From CAZHEV01 sp964531335 [NCBI: uncultured bacterium] (GTDB lineage: Bacteria > Eisenbacteria > RBG-16-71-46 > CAZHEV01), in NCBI GenBank assembly GCA_964531335.1, contig CAZHEV010000018.1, positions 15,777 through 45,367 of the forward strand: DNA of 29,591 bases, read 5' to 3'. Below the pieces are notes generated by a model. That model was not told the DNA's origin. It made no database searches and was given only the letters and a program-made list of their open reading frames with translations. The translations under genes and the position numbers were made by a program. The first letter of the stretch is position 1. Every line of letters starts with the position of its first letter. Below are positions 7,915 through 15,184 of the stretch, in pieces.

Positions 7915-10344
7915 TCAGGCTGATAAATCCTCGTCGCCGTTCTTCTTGCCGGCTCCCGACTCCTGGCCGAAGCTCTTTATACCCTCGGCGAGCTCGCGAA
8001 GGCGCTTGTCCGCGCGGCCGTGCACGCTGCCCTCGGGAAAGCGGCCGTCGGAACCGCGGACGCCGGCCTCGACCCCGGTCAAGACCTCGATCCCCTCGTC
8101 GATGGTGCCGACGGGCCAGACGTGGAACCTCCCCTCGCGTATTGCCTCGACCACGTCCTCCTTCAACATGAGGTTCTGGGCGTTGCTCCGCGGAATCATC
8201 ACGCCTTGCTCGCCGTTGAGCTTCTTCGCTTTGCAGAGCTCGAAGAAGCCCTCTATCTTCTCGTTGACGCCGCCGATGGCCTGTACCTCACCGTTCTGAT
8301 TGACCGAGCCCGTCACCGCGATCCCTTGCTTTATGGGCACGCCGGACAGGGCCGACAGCAGCGCGTAAAGCTCCGTGCTCGAGGCGCTGTCCCCGTCTAT
8401 GCCCTCGTAGCTCTGCTCGAAGACCAGACGGGCCGAAAGGGACAGAGGTTTGTTCTGGGCGTACTGCCCGGACAGATAGCCGCTCAGAATGAGGATGCCC
8501 TTGGTGTGCATGTTTCCGCCGAGCTTCGCCTCGCGCTCGATGTCTATTATGCCGCCCTTCCCCATCCCCACGCTCGCGGTTATCCTCCGGGGCCGCCCGA
8601 AGATGTAATCGCCGAGGGCCATTATGGCGAGACCGTTCACCTGACCCACGTCCTCCGCGGTCGTGTCTATCAGGATCCTTCCTCTTTCTACCAACTCCTG
8701 AATCCGAACCTGGATCAGGTTCGACCGGTAGATCTTCTCTTCGACCGCTCTCTGCACGTGCTTGGCGCTTACCTTCTCGGACCCGTCCTTGTCGGCCCAG
8801 AAGTTTGCCTCTCTGATCAAATCGGAGATCTGCCCGAAGTGGGTGGAGAGCTTCTCCTGATCGCCCGCCTGTCTCGATCCGAACTCGACGACCTTGGCGG
8901 CCGCCCTCTTGCCGAGAGGCCTCAGGTTGTCCTTCCGGCACAGGGTGCTGACAAAACACAGGTAGTCCCGCACGTTCTGGTCGGTGCGGTCCATCTCGAC
9001 GTCGAAGTCCGCCTTGACCTTGAAAAGCTCGTTGAAGTCCTCGTCCAGCTCGTAGAGAAGGAAGTAGAGCCGAGGATTGCCCGTGAGCACGACCTTGACG
9101 TGCAATGGGATCGGTTCGGGACGAAGCCCGCGCGTCGATATGAAGCCCAGCCGCTCCCCGATCTCTTCGATGGAGATCTCGAGGTTGCGTATGGCGCGCT
9201 TGAGGCCGTCCCACGAGTAGGGGTTCCTCAGAAGGTCCTGCGCCTGGATGACCAGGTATCCCCCGTTGGCCCGGTGGAGCGACCCGCCCCTGATCAGCGT
9301 GAAGTCCGTTCTGAGGGCGCCGAGATGGGCCTCCTTTTCGATGCGGCCGAAAAGGTCGGGGTAGATGGGATTTAATTCGGTGACGACCGGCGCTCCGTCC
9401 ATCTCGCTGTTGTCGACTATGACATTGACCTCGTATTTCCTGAAGGGCCTGTCCTCAACCCACGGCGGCTTCTGCGCCTGCTCCTGGGGGGACTCGGGCT
9501 TGGCGCGGAAGGCGTCAATGTTGTCCAGCATGTCCTCCTTCATCGCCTTGAGATGATCCGACACCTCGGGCGTGTCCCCGTACTCGTCGAGCAGCTCGTC
9601 CACGAGAGGGCCTATCACGTACAGGGCCACGTCCCTGTCCATGCGCCGGATCCTCTCCCGGGCCTCCCGGGTGAGCTTTCGGACCTCCTTGAGGGCGTCG
9701 CCCATCTCGTCCTGGAGCTTCTTCTGACGCTTCTCCAGATCCTCCTTCACGTCCTGCTCGAGCGACATGAAGGACTCCTGGTCCATGGGCTTGCCTTCGA
9801 CCAGCGGCACGTAGGCTATCCCCATGGGCGTCACCTGGAGAAGGAAGCCGGCCTCGCGCGCCCGCTTTTCCATCTCCGACATGAGGGCCTTTCGCCTGGA
9901 TTCCAGCTCCTCCTGCGCCTTGGCCTTGCGCTCCGAGTACTCGTCGCTCTCGAAGGCTTCCTGGATGCCTTTTCGGGCCTGATCCACGAAGGCGCTTACA
10001 TCCTCCTGGAAGCTCTTGCCCCTTCCCGCCGGCAGCTTCAAGGCCTTGGGTCGGTCCTGATCCTTGAAGTTGTTCACGTAACACCAATCCGGAGGCACCG
10101 GCTGCTCCTTGGCTCTCTCTTCCAAGAAAGCCTTCACCGCCGTGGTCTTGCCCGTTCCCTGTCTGCCGGCCACGTAAACGTTGAAGCCGCGATCAGGCAT
10201 GTCGAGGCCGAACTTCAGCGCCTCGACGGCCCGTTCCTGGCCGATTATTCCCTCCAGGACCCCGCAATCGTCCGTGGTCTCTATGCCGAGCTCATCGGGA
10301 TCGCTGGTTTTTCTTGCCCTTTCGTGGGCGAGCTCCTCTATCAT
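7915..10344 (-). CDS. Lon-family (LonB-like, S16) ATP-dependent protease
   Basis: This protein of about 809 residues is of the Lon-like AAA+ protease type (COG1067). A Walker A motif GRQGTGKT lies near residue 60. A charged, probably coiled-coil insertion follows at about 125-290, then the rest of the AAA+ module, and a C-terminal S16 protease domain. The catalytic Ser in GDSAS (about 653) and Lys in GGVNEK (about 696) are 43 residues apart, the same distance as Ser679-Lys722 of E. coli Lon, so the dyad is intact. There is no classical N-terminal Lon substrate domain. Of two adjacent starts, GTG 10347 and ATG 10344, the ATG is better spaced (5 nt) from GGGGAGG. It is embedded in an operon between a lipoprotein gene (11-14 bp upstream) and a β-barrel gene (10 bp downstream). 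Expected role: cytosolic, ATP-driven degradation of damaged or regulatory proteins. Confidence 0.92.
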   Translation of the reverse strand: MIEELAHERARKTSDPDELGIETTDDCGVLEGIIGQERAVEALKFGLDMPDRGFNVYVAGRQGTGKTTAVKAFLEERAKEQPVPPDWCYVNNFKDQDRPKALKLPAGRGKSFQEDVSAFVDQARKGIQEAFESDEYSERKAKAQEELESRRKALMSEMEKRAREAGFLLQVTPMGIAYVPLVEGKPMDQESFMSLEQDVKEDLEKRQKKLQDEMGDALKEVRKLTREARERIRRMDRDVALYVIGPLVDELLDEYGDTPEVSDHLKAMKEDMLDNIDAFRAKPESPQEQAQKPPWVEDRPFRKYEVNVIVDNSEMDGAPVVTELNPIYPDLFGRIEKEAHLGALRTDFTLIRGGSLHRANGGYLVIQAQDLLRNPYSWDGLKRAIRNLEISIEEIGERLGFISTRGLRPEPIPLHVKVVLTGNPRLYFLLYELDEDFNELFKVKADFDVEMDRTDQNVRDYLCFVSTLCRKDNLRPLGKRAAAKVVEFGSRQAGDQEKLSTHFGQISDLIREANFWADKDGSEKVSAKHVQRAVEEKIYRSNLIQVRIQELVERGRILIDTTAEDVGQVNGLAIMALGDYIFGRPRRITASVGMGKGGIIDIEREAKLGGNMHTKGILILSGYLSGQYAQNKPLSLSARLVFEQSYEGIDGDSASSTELYALLSALSGVPIKQGIAVTGSVNQNGEVQAIGGVNEKIEGFFELCKAKKLNGEQGVMIPRSNAQNLMLKEDVVEAIREGRFHVWPVGTIDEGIEVLTGVEAGVRGSDGRFPEGSVHGRADKRLRELAEGIKSFGQESGAGKKNGDEDLSA

Positions 10345-10358
10345 CACATCCTCCCCGC

Positions 10359-11267
10359 CTACCTTATTAGCGTGGTCATCATCTTTATCGTTTGGACGAC
10401 TGGTATCTCCATGGACTGCGGCCCTTCCACCGTGATGGTGTTGCTCACGTCGCTCTCGGACACGCTCTTAACGAAGATGCCCTCTTCGTGCGCGAAGTGC
10501 CACAGCTCGGTACCCGTCAACGTTCCGTCGAAGGTCAGCCTGGATCCGCGCTGCTCGCCCTCGCCGGACAGCGTGCCCGTCACCACGGCCGAAATCCTGG
10601 CGCACTCCAGACCCATTACCTTCTCGTAACCTTCAAGGGTGTTTAAGGCCTCGAGCACGATCCTGATCTCGCCGTCGCCTTCGTCGACCCTCAACGTGTC
10701 CCGGCTCGTCCAAGTCTCGCCCACCGCGATCTTCCCGCCGGGCAGATCGGGGAAGAAAGCCTGGAAATCGGCGGAGAGGTTCCTCTCCCCCACGGCGCCC
10801 ATTTCATAGACCATCTCTCCGGCGCCCGAGAAGTCCAGCTCTTCGCCTTTCGGCGACAGCGTCATATGGAAGCTCTTGCCTATGACCGAGCTCGGATCGG
10901 CCGTCGTCGTCCCCTGCGGGCTGACCGTGGCCAGCTTCAGCGAGTCGATGGTGACGGAGATCGGCACGGTTCGATCCGCCATCGCGCCCGGACGCGCGTA
11001 GCTCTTCGCCGCCTCCTCGCCCGCATCTACCGCGAACACGATCAACTTGTCGCTGTTTACCTCCATCTCCATCCCGTGTATGCTCATCTCCTGAACGGAC
11101 TTCGTGCTCGTCCTGTACTTCAGGATTCCTTCATCCGCCATATCGTATACAAACCCCAGGTCCTCGTCGGGCGCGCCCATTCCGCCCCTTCCCCCGCAAC
11201 CCGCGACGAAAACAAATCCCATGAAGATAACCGCGAACAGGATTCGCGCGCTGGTCTTGCCGGCCAT
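10359..11267 (-). CDS. Lipoprotein of unknown function (DUF6263-like)
   Basis: This 302-residue protein has a lipoprotein signal with a canonical lipobox V-A-G-C (mature Cys near residue 24) followed by a Gly-rich linker. The ATG at 11267 was chosen because GGAGGAGG stands 5 nt upstream and it yields the signal peptide; a longer frame to 11462 exists but starts in non-coding-like sequence. The mature part contains motifs seen in the DUF6263 group: GKSFHMTLSPKGE, FFPDLPGGKIAVGETWT and a T-G-T-E-L-W strand near the end. It probably sits in the periplasm, anchored to a membrane. It is the first gene of the operon lipoprotein-Lon-barrel-exported protein, with a candidate promoter at 11433-11462. 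The molecular function is not known. Confidence 0.85.
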   Translation of the reverse strand: MAGKTSARILFAVIFMGFVFVAGCGGRGGMGAPDEDLGFVYDMADEGILKYRTSTKSVQEMSIHGMEMEVNSDKLIVFAVDAGEEAAKSYARPGAMADRTVPISVTIDSLKLATVSPQGTTTADPSSVIGKSFHMTLSPKGEELDFSGAGEMVYEMGAVGERNLSADFQAFFPDLPGGKIAVGETWTSRDTLRVDEGDGEIRIVLEALNTLEGYEKVMGLECARISAVVTGTLSGEGEQRGSRLTFDGTLTGTELWHFAHEEGIFVKSVSESDVSNTITVEGPQSMEIPVVQTIKMMTTLIR

Positions 11268-11432
11268 CTTGTCCTCCTCCGTTCCGTGCCGGGATTCCTC
11301 CCGCGGTGAGGTGAGCTCTCTCGAGACGCTCATCCGCTTTACAACGAGGTGCGGATTGTCGGGCGCCGTCTCATCCAGGTCTTGCACCATGATGAATCTG
11401 CCGGCGCCGGGCTGTCGAGCCCGCAGCATCGA

Positions 11433-11462
11433 ATCATAACGCATCCGTCCCTCGCTTAACAA
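11433..11462 (-). promoter_or_regulatory. Candidate promoter of the lipoprotein-Lon-barrel operon
   Basis: On the minus strand TTGTTA (11457-11462, 4 of 6) is followed after 18 nt by TATGAT (11433-11438, 5 of 6). This predicts a leader of about 160 nt before the ATG at 11267. It lies just past the stop codon of the sulfatase-like gene. Confidence 0.4.
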
Positions 11463-11467
11463 CGGAC

Positions 11468-11495
11468 TACTTTATATGGCCTACTTTATATAGCC
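11468..11495. repeat. 14-bp tandem duplication across the stop codon of the sulfatase-like gene
   Basis: Bases 11468-11481 and 11482-11495 are the same 14-mer with one mismatch (tactttatatRgcc). The second copy holds the last codons and most of the TAG stop (11481-11483) of the sulfatase-like gene; the first copy lies just beyond it. Confidence 0.8.
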
Positions 11496-12899
11496 CAGCG
11501 ACCTTAGCTGTTCGATCTCCTGGTCCGTGGGACTGTCCCCCGGCTGCGTGGCGTCCACTTCGACGTGGCTCTCTTCCCAACGCCGCAGGGCCGATCTCAA
11601 CCTATCGGCCTCCTCGGGGCGGACGTGAACGCTGTCGGTAAGCGCGCCGTTTTCCACGACTCCGTCCGCCTGAAGCTCGAAGCGGTTGACCCCGCTCCAG
11701 CCGTCTCGGTTCTCGATGTACTTCCAGCGCTCCGTATAGACGGCTATCTTCTCGACGTCCCTCCAATTCGTCTCCGCCGTGAAAACCTCCGGCAAGTCGG
11801 GCGGCTCTCCCTTACCCGTCACCAGGGCCAGCAATGACTCGCCCATCATCTCTTCGGGCGCCCGGATCCCCGCGTAGTCGAGCAGCGTGGGCGCGACGTC
11901 CAGGAGCCTCACCATGCGTTTTACCCTCTTGCCGCGGGGAATTACCTCATCGTCCGAGGGATTGTAGAGAATGAGCGGCACGCGCACCTGCGAATCGTAA
12001 AGCAGGTTCCCGTGGGTGTTGGAATCTTGGACGTCGGGGTGGTCCACAAGACCCTGGCCGTGATCGCTCGTAATCACGAACAGGGTGTTTCGCCAGCCGG
12101 GAAGGAGGATCAGCTCGTCCATGAAATCGGATATTTCACCGGATAGCTGGGTGACCGCGCAATGCGTCTTTCTCACCAAGTGAGTCAGGGCCGCCTTTCT
12201 CTTCGGCGGTTCGTCCTCTCTCACATCCACCGGCAGTTTGTCGTAGAGATGTCTGTACCTGTTGAGAACGAGCGAGGGCGAATGGACCTCCATGACGTTT
12301 ATCTGAACGTACGCCGGCCCCCTCTCCACGGACCGCGCTTGACTCATGGCCCAATCCAGGATCTCGCCGGACCTGGGAAGGCGCATGCTACGCCCCTCTC
12401 GGAGCCGGATCTTGTCCTCCTCCGGCTCCATCCAGCCCCAGATCACCGAGCTCTCGGCGTAATCGTCGAAGCCTTGATGGAAGTTGAACGTCTTGTTCAA
12501 GTGGGGATTGGCCGTAATGCCTATGGTGCGGTAACCGTGGTCCTTGAGGATCTCCGCCAAGGTCAGATACTCGTCGGCCAGTATGTCGAACTTCTCCCTG
12601 TAGATCCCCAACGATCTCGGATACAGCGAGGTCAACATCGAGCCTATGGAAGGACGAGTCCAACTGCACTGCGACAACACCCTCTCGAAGACCACGCCTT
12701 CCTCGGCCAAAGCGTCGATCTCCGGTGAGGTGTCAAGGGGGCAGCCGTAGCAGGAAAGCAGGTCCGCCCGCAGCGTGTCGATTATTATGAGGACCACGTT
12801 GGGCCTTTCCTCCGCCGAGCGATCGCATCCCGGCGAAAGCGCCACGCCGGCGAAGGCGACCAGTCCCAAGAACATCGACAACGCGCCCTTCAATCTCAC
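11481..12899 (-). CDS. Sulfatase-fold (alkaline phosphatase superfamily) exported enzyme with Thr at the nucleophile position
   Basis: This 472-residue protein has an N-terminal signal ending in Cys25, probably a lipoprotein although the -3/-2 residues (Ser, Pro) are not ideal. The sulfatase fold is shown by the metal-binding IIIDTLRAD (Asp41), the active-site segment TRPSIGSMLTS starting at Thr81, and S-D-H-G near residue 280 followed by T-H-G. True sulfatases carry Cys or Ser in C/S-x-P-S-R, converted to formylglycine; here that position is Thr and the Arg is Ile. Thr is the nucleophile of lipoteichoic-acid-synthase-type phosphotransferases, so phosphate-ester transfer or hydrolysis on an envelope substrate is more likely than sulfatase activity. 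The GTG start at 12899 has AGGAGG 8 nt upstream. The nearest upstream gene on this strand is the adenosyltransferase, 189 bp away. Confidence 0.88.
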   Translation of the reverse strand: MRLKGALSMFLGLVAFAGVALSPGCDRSAEERPNVVLIIIDTLRADLLSCYGCPLDTSPEIDALAEEGVVFERVLSQCSWTRPSIGSMLTSLYPRSLGIYREKFDILADEYLTLAEILKDHGYRTIGITANPHLNKTFNFHQGFDDYAESSVIWGWMEPEEDKIRLREGRSMRLPRSGEILDWAMSQARSVERGPAYVQINVMEVHSPSLVLNRYRHLYDKLPVDVREDEPPKRKAALTHLVRKTHCAVTQLSGEISDFMDELILLPGWRNTLFVITSDHGQGLVDHPDVQDSNTHGNLLYDSQVRVPLILYNPSDDEVIPRGKRVKRMVRLLDVAPTLLDYAGIRAPEEMMGESLLALVTGKGEPPDLPEVFTAETNWRDVEKIAVYTERWKYIENRDGWSGVNRFELQADGVVENGALTDSVHVRPEEADRLRSALRRWEESHVEVDATQPGDSPTDQEIEQLRSLGYIK

Positions 12900-13088
12900 C
12901 TGTCAGGCCTCCTAACGTCTCGCACAAAGGCTCTCCGGGGCAGTGGGATCCCCGGCGCGGCTCCGCGGCGTCAGAAAAAGGGTTCCGTGTAAACGAGGGA
13001 TCGGGGAAGCGATCGTCTATTACGCCGACCGCCTCGACGATCATATCGGATCGCCCGCACAGATAGAAGTCCCATCGTCCGAGCGAAA

Positions 13089-13718
13089 CTACTCCCCCCA
13101 GATCTCCTCGGCGGCGCCGGTGACGCTGTTGCATAGCCGGGCGACGCAGAACAGGTAGTCGGAGAGCCGATTGAGGTAAACCAGGACCTCCGCCAGGAGA
13201 GGATCGGGTCCTTCGGAGGCACGCCGCTCCTGTCCCCGGCCACGCGCGCCCGCGCGGCGGGTCGTCTCACTGCCCGCGCCCTCGATCTCCACAAGAGCGA
13301 CCACCCGCCTCTCCGCCCTTCTGCAAACCGCCCGCGCCACGTGGGCCCACGAAGCCGAGACGTGGCCTCCCGGTATCAAGAAACCGCTCAGCCCGGGCAG
13401 ACCGTCGTGTATCCTGTCGGTGGCGACTTCGAGCGCCTCTACGTCCGCCGCCTCGATTCTCGGCAGAGACTCCACCGACGGAGATGAAGACGACGTGCCG
13501 AGCAGCGATCCGGCCGCGAGCAGCTTGGACTGCGCCTCCTTGATCTCAACGATAAGCTCGGAGTGGTCCTCCGGCACGGACGATGCCAGCGCGCCCATGA
13601 CCGAGACGAGCTCGTCCACGTCGCCGCAGGCCTCTATCCGGGCGTGCGTCTTGCTGACTCGCTCGCCGCTGAAAAGACCGGTCTTTCCTTTGTCTCCCGT
13701 CCCTCGGGAAGGTTTCAT
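13089..13718 (-). CDS. pduO: Cob(I)yrinic acid a,c-diamide adenosyltransferase, PduO type
   Basis: This 209-residue protein transfers the adenosyl group of ATP to cob(I)alamin, making adenosylcobalamin in the cytosol. The family N-terminus is clear, TGDKGKTGLFSGERVSK, which binds ATP, followed by E-A-C-G-D-V-D-E-L. The conserved C-terminal helix L-N-R-L-S-D-Y-L-F is also present. A short basic, Gly/Arg-rich insertion of about 25 residues precedes that helix and is atypical. The start chosen is ATG 13718, with GAGGT 7 nt upstream; a GTG at 13745 lacks a ribosome site. It lies 105 bp downstream of the glutaminyl cyclase gene, with an imperfect hairpin between them. No cobalamin-dependent enzyme or cobalamin riboswitch is recognisable in the window. 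Confidence 0.9.
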   Translation of the reverse strand: MKPSRGTGDKGKTGLFSGERVSKTHARIEACGDVDELVSVMGALASSVPEDHSELIVEIKEAQSKLLAAGSLLGTSSSSPSVESLPRIEAADVEALEVATDRIHDGLPGLSGFLIPGGHVSASWAHVARAVCRRAERRVVALVEIEGAGSETTRRAGARGRGQERRASEGPDPLLAEVLVYLNRLSDYLFCVARLCNSVTGAAEEIWGE

Positions 13719-13759
13719 GGTTGCGACCTCGCGGCGCCCAGCCACGCGCCGTTGCGCCT

Positions 13760-13800
13760 GGAGCCGGCGGGCGCCGGGACATGCGCCATGACCCGGCTCC
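13760..13800. other. Imperfect hairpin between glutaminyl cyclase and adenosyltransferase genes
   Basis: GGAGCCGG (13760-13767) pairs with CCGGCTCC (13793-13800), and an inner GGGaCATG/CATGaCCC pair extends the stem around a 3-nt loop. There is no T-tract, so it may be an mRNA processing or partial termination structure rather than a classical terminator. Confidence 0.4.
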
Positions 13801-13823
13801 GTTCGCGCTCCGGCGATCTCAGC

Positions 13824-14873
13824 CTAGTAGGTGAGCTCGATCTCGTATACCTTGTCCCAGTTCTTGCCCGTCACGAACAGCCTGTGGCCCCGCGCGTCGT
13901 AGGCTATCCCGTTCAGCACGTCGGTCCCGTAAGGAGCGGCCAGCTCCCCCAGGTCGATCCAACCTATGACCTCGCCCCCGTCCAGCGCTATCCTTGCTAT
14001 TCTGCTCCGGCCGAAGATATTGGCGAATAGATCCCCCTCTATCAGCTCCAGCTCGTTGAGGCGCGACACCGCGGAGCCTTGGTCGGTGACAACCATGTCG
14101 CGGGTGATCTCGAACATGCTCGGCTCCATGAAATGGACGACCGCCGATCCGTCGCTCATTATCAACGACTCGCCGTCGGTGGTCAGCCCCCACCCCTGCG
14201 TTTCATAGGTGAAAAAGCCCAGTGAGTCGAAATCGGCCTTGTTGTAAATGAACCCAACGCGGGACAAGTAGGTGAGCTGGAAGAGCGTCTCACCGAGCAC
14301 GGCGATGCCCTCGCCGAAATACTCATCCGGCAGGTTTCGAATCATGAGCACGTCGCCGGTCTCGATATCGACCCTGCGGATGGATGAACGCCCGTAGCGG
14401 CCCGTGCCCTCGTAGAAGAAACCCTCGTCATAGATCAGACCTTGCGTGAAGGCGCTCGGGTCGTGGTCGTAAGAGTCGATAACCCGGAAGCCGTACGCGG
14501 GCGTCGCCTCCGAGACGATCGACACCACCGCCGTGTCGACCGCCCTCGCCCCGCCCTCGCCGACCGCGGCTGCGGTCAAGGCGCAGCTCCCCTTCCTGTA
14601 CGCTATGCCGTCCAGCGTGTACTCGTACGGCGGCTCCCGGTCCACGAACCACAGAGTCCCGTTCACGTAGAACTCCACGGAAAGCGCGTCACCGCCCGGG
14701 TCGGACGCCTCCGCCGTCACGGTCAGGGTGTCGCCGAAAGAGATCACGGAGCCGCTGTCCGGCGAAGTGATCCGGCACTCCGGAGACCTTCCCGCGGAAG
14801 AGGTATCGTCGGAGCACGCAAGCTGGGTCAGAACCACAAGCAGGAAAACGCAATAGTGAAAGTGCCTTCTCAT
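13824..14873 (-). CDS. Glutaminyl-peptide cyclotransferase (plant/bacterial β-propeller type) with N-terminal Ig-like domain
   Basis: This 349-residue exported enzyme is expected to convert N-terminal Gln of peptides or proteins to pyroglutamate. The signal sequence ends at a Cys near residue 19 followed by Ser-Asp-Asp. It looks like a lipoprotein, though the Gln at -3 is unusual. An Ig-like domain covers about residues 25-120 (start P-E-C-R-I-T-S-P, then F-Y-V-N-G). The cyclotransferase domain (PF05096) follows, with its hallmarks in order: F-T-Q-G-L, YEGTGRYGRSS, F-G-E-G-I, QGWGLTTDGESLIMSDGS, L-N-E-L-E, VLNGIAYD and V-T-G-K-N-W. The ATG at 14873 has GAGGG 9 nt upstream; longer frames begin in hairpin-rich non-coding sequence. 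It is divergent from the polyphosphate operon, has its own candidate promoter at 14998-15027, and its leader carries two strong hairpins. Confidence 0.92.
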   Translation of the reverse strand: MRRHFHYCVFLLVVLTQLACSDDTSSAGRSPECRITSPDSGSVISFGDTLTVTAEASDPGGDALSVEFYVNGTLWFVDREPPYEYTLDGIAYRKGSCALTAAAVGEGGARAVDTAVVSIVSEATPAYGFRVIDSYDHDPSAFTQGLIYDEGFFYEGTGRYGRSSIRRVDIETGDVLMIRNLPDEYFGEGIAVLGETLFQLTYLSRVGFIYNKADFDSLGFFTYETQGWGLTTDGESLIMSDGSAVVHFMEPSMFEITRDMVVTDQGSAVSRLNELELIEGDLFANIFGRSRIARIALDGGEVIGWIDLGELAAPYGTDVLNGIAYDARGHRLFVTGKNWDKVYEIELTY

Positions 14874-14892
14874 GAATAGATGCCCTCGAGCC

Positions 14893-14941
14893 GCGGCGCC
14901 GGGCTCCCTCGGCCGGCGCCGCGACGGGCCCATTCGGGCCC
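14893..14941. promoter_or_regulatory. Two adjacent strong hairpins in the glutaminyl cyclase leader
   Basis: The first is GCGGCGCCGG (14893-14902) pairing perfectly with CCGGCGCCGC (14913-14922) over a 10-nt loop. The second is GGGCCC (14926-14931) with GGGCCC (14936-14941) over a 4-nt loop. If the minus-strand promoter at 14998 is used, both fold in the leader 20-70 nt before the ATG, as an attenuator or stability element might. No T-tract follows on that strand. Confidence 0.6.
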
Positions 14942-14997
14942 TTTCACTTAGACCACCTCGAAGCGATGATCTCGCCGTTCCCGGCGACCGTACTGGC

Positions 14998-15027
14998 ATC
15001 CTAATGGCAGCCATCGCAGGCGGTCAA
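14998..15027 (-). promoter_or_regulatory. Candidate promoter of glutaminyl cyclase gene
   Basis: On the minus strand TTGACC (15022-15027, 5 of 6) is followed after 18 nt by TAGGAT (14998-15003, 4 of 6). This gives a leader of about 120 nt. Its -35 box is 18 bp from the -35 box of the divergent plus-strand promoter. Confidence 0.45.
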
Positions 15028-15045
15028 GCTCATGTTCCGGTGCCC

Positions 15046-15075
15046 TTGACCACGGGCAAAACAGTTTTGTATTAT
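15046..15075 (+). promoter_or_regulatory. Candidate promoter of the ppx-ppk1-sixA operon
   Basis: TTGACC (15046-15051, 5 of 6) is followed after 18 nt by TATTAT (15070-15075, 5 of 6), in an A/T-rich island within GC-rich sequence. It predicts a leader of about 100 nt before the proposed start at 15185. It is the best promoter match in the window. Confidence 0.6.
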
Positions 15076-15184
15076 ATAGCTTTGCGGGCATAGGTAGGCC
15101 GTTCCGCTTTCTCGGACTGAACGGCCCTCGCCGCATCCACTGATTGTCCGCCGAGCACCTGCGGTTTATGGAAAGGGGTCCGCC

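Larger units (their letters stand above)
14874..15184. other. Divergent intergenic control region (glutaminyl cyclase / polyphosphate operon)
   Basis: These 311 bp contain no supportable gene. They hold the two hairpins at 14893-14941, a minus-strand promoter candidate (14998-15027), a plus-strand promoter candidate (15046-15075) and a short frame ATG 15168 to TGA 15188 that overlaps the CTG start proposed for the Ppx gene. Confidence 0.8.

Noticed and set aside
11268-11462. N-terminal extension of the lipoprotein to 11462
   Set aside because: It would bury the lipoprotein signal 65 residues inside the protein; the ATG at 11267 has a strong ribosome site.
12733-13134. Minus-strand frame filling the gap upstream of the sulfatase-like gene
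   Set aside because: It overlaps the sulfatase and adenosyltransferase genes in another frame, has no ribosome site and no recognisable motif.
13719-13823. Cobalamin riboswitch upstream of the adenosyltransferase
   Set aside because: I looked for a B12-box-like element and found none; only an imperfect hairpin is present and the space is too short.
14874-15014. N-terminal extension of the glutaminyl cyclase to 15014
   Set aside because: The extra 47 residues are Arg/Gly/Pro-rich, cover the two hairpins and displace the signal peptide.
15070-15078. Minus-strand use of the TATATAAT box
   Set aside because: The box reads as a good -10 on the minus strand too, but no -35-like hexamer lies 16-19 nt upstream on that strand.
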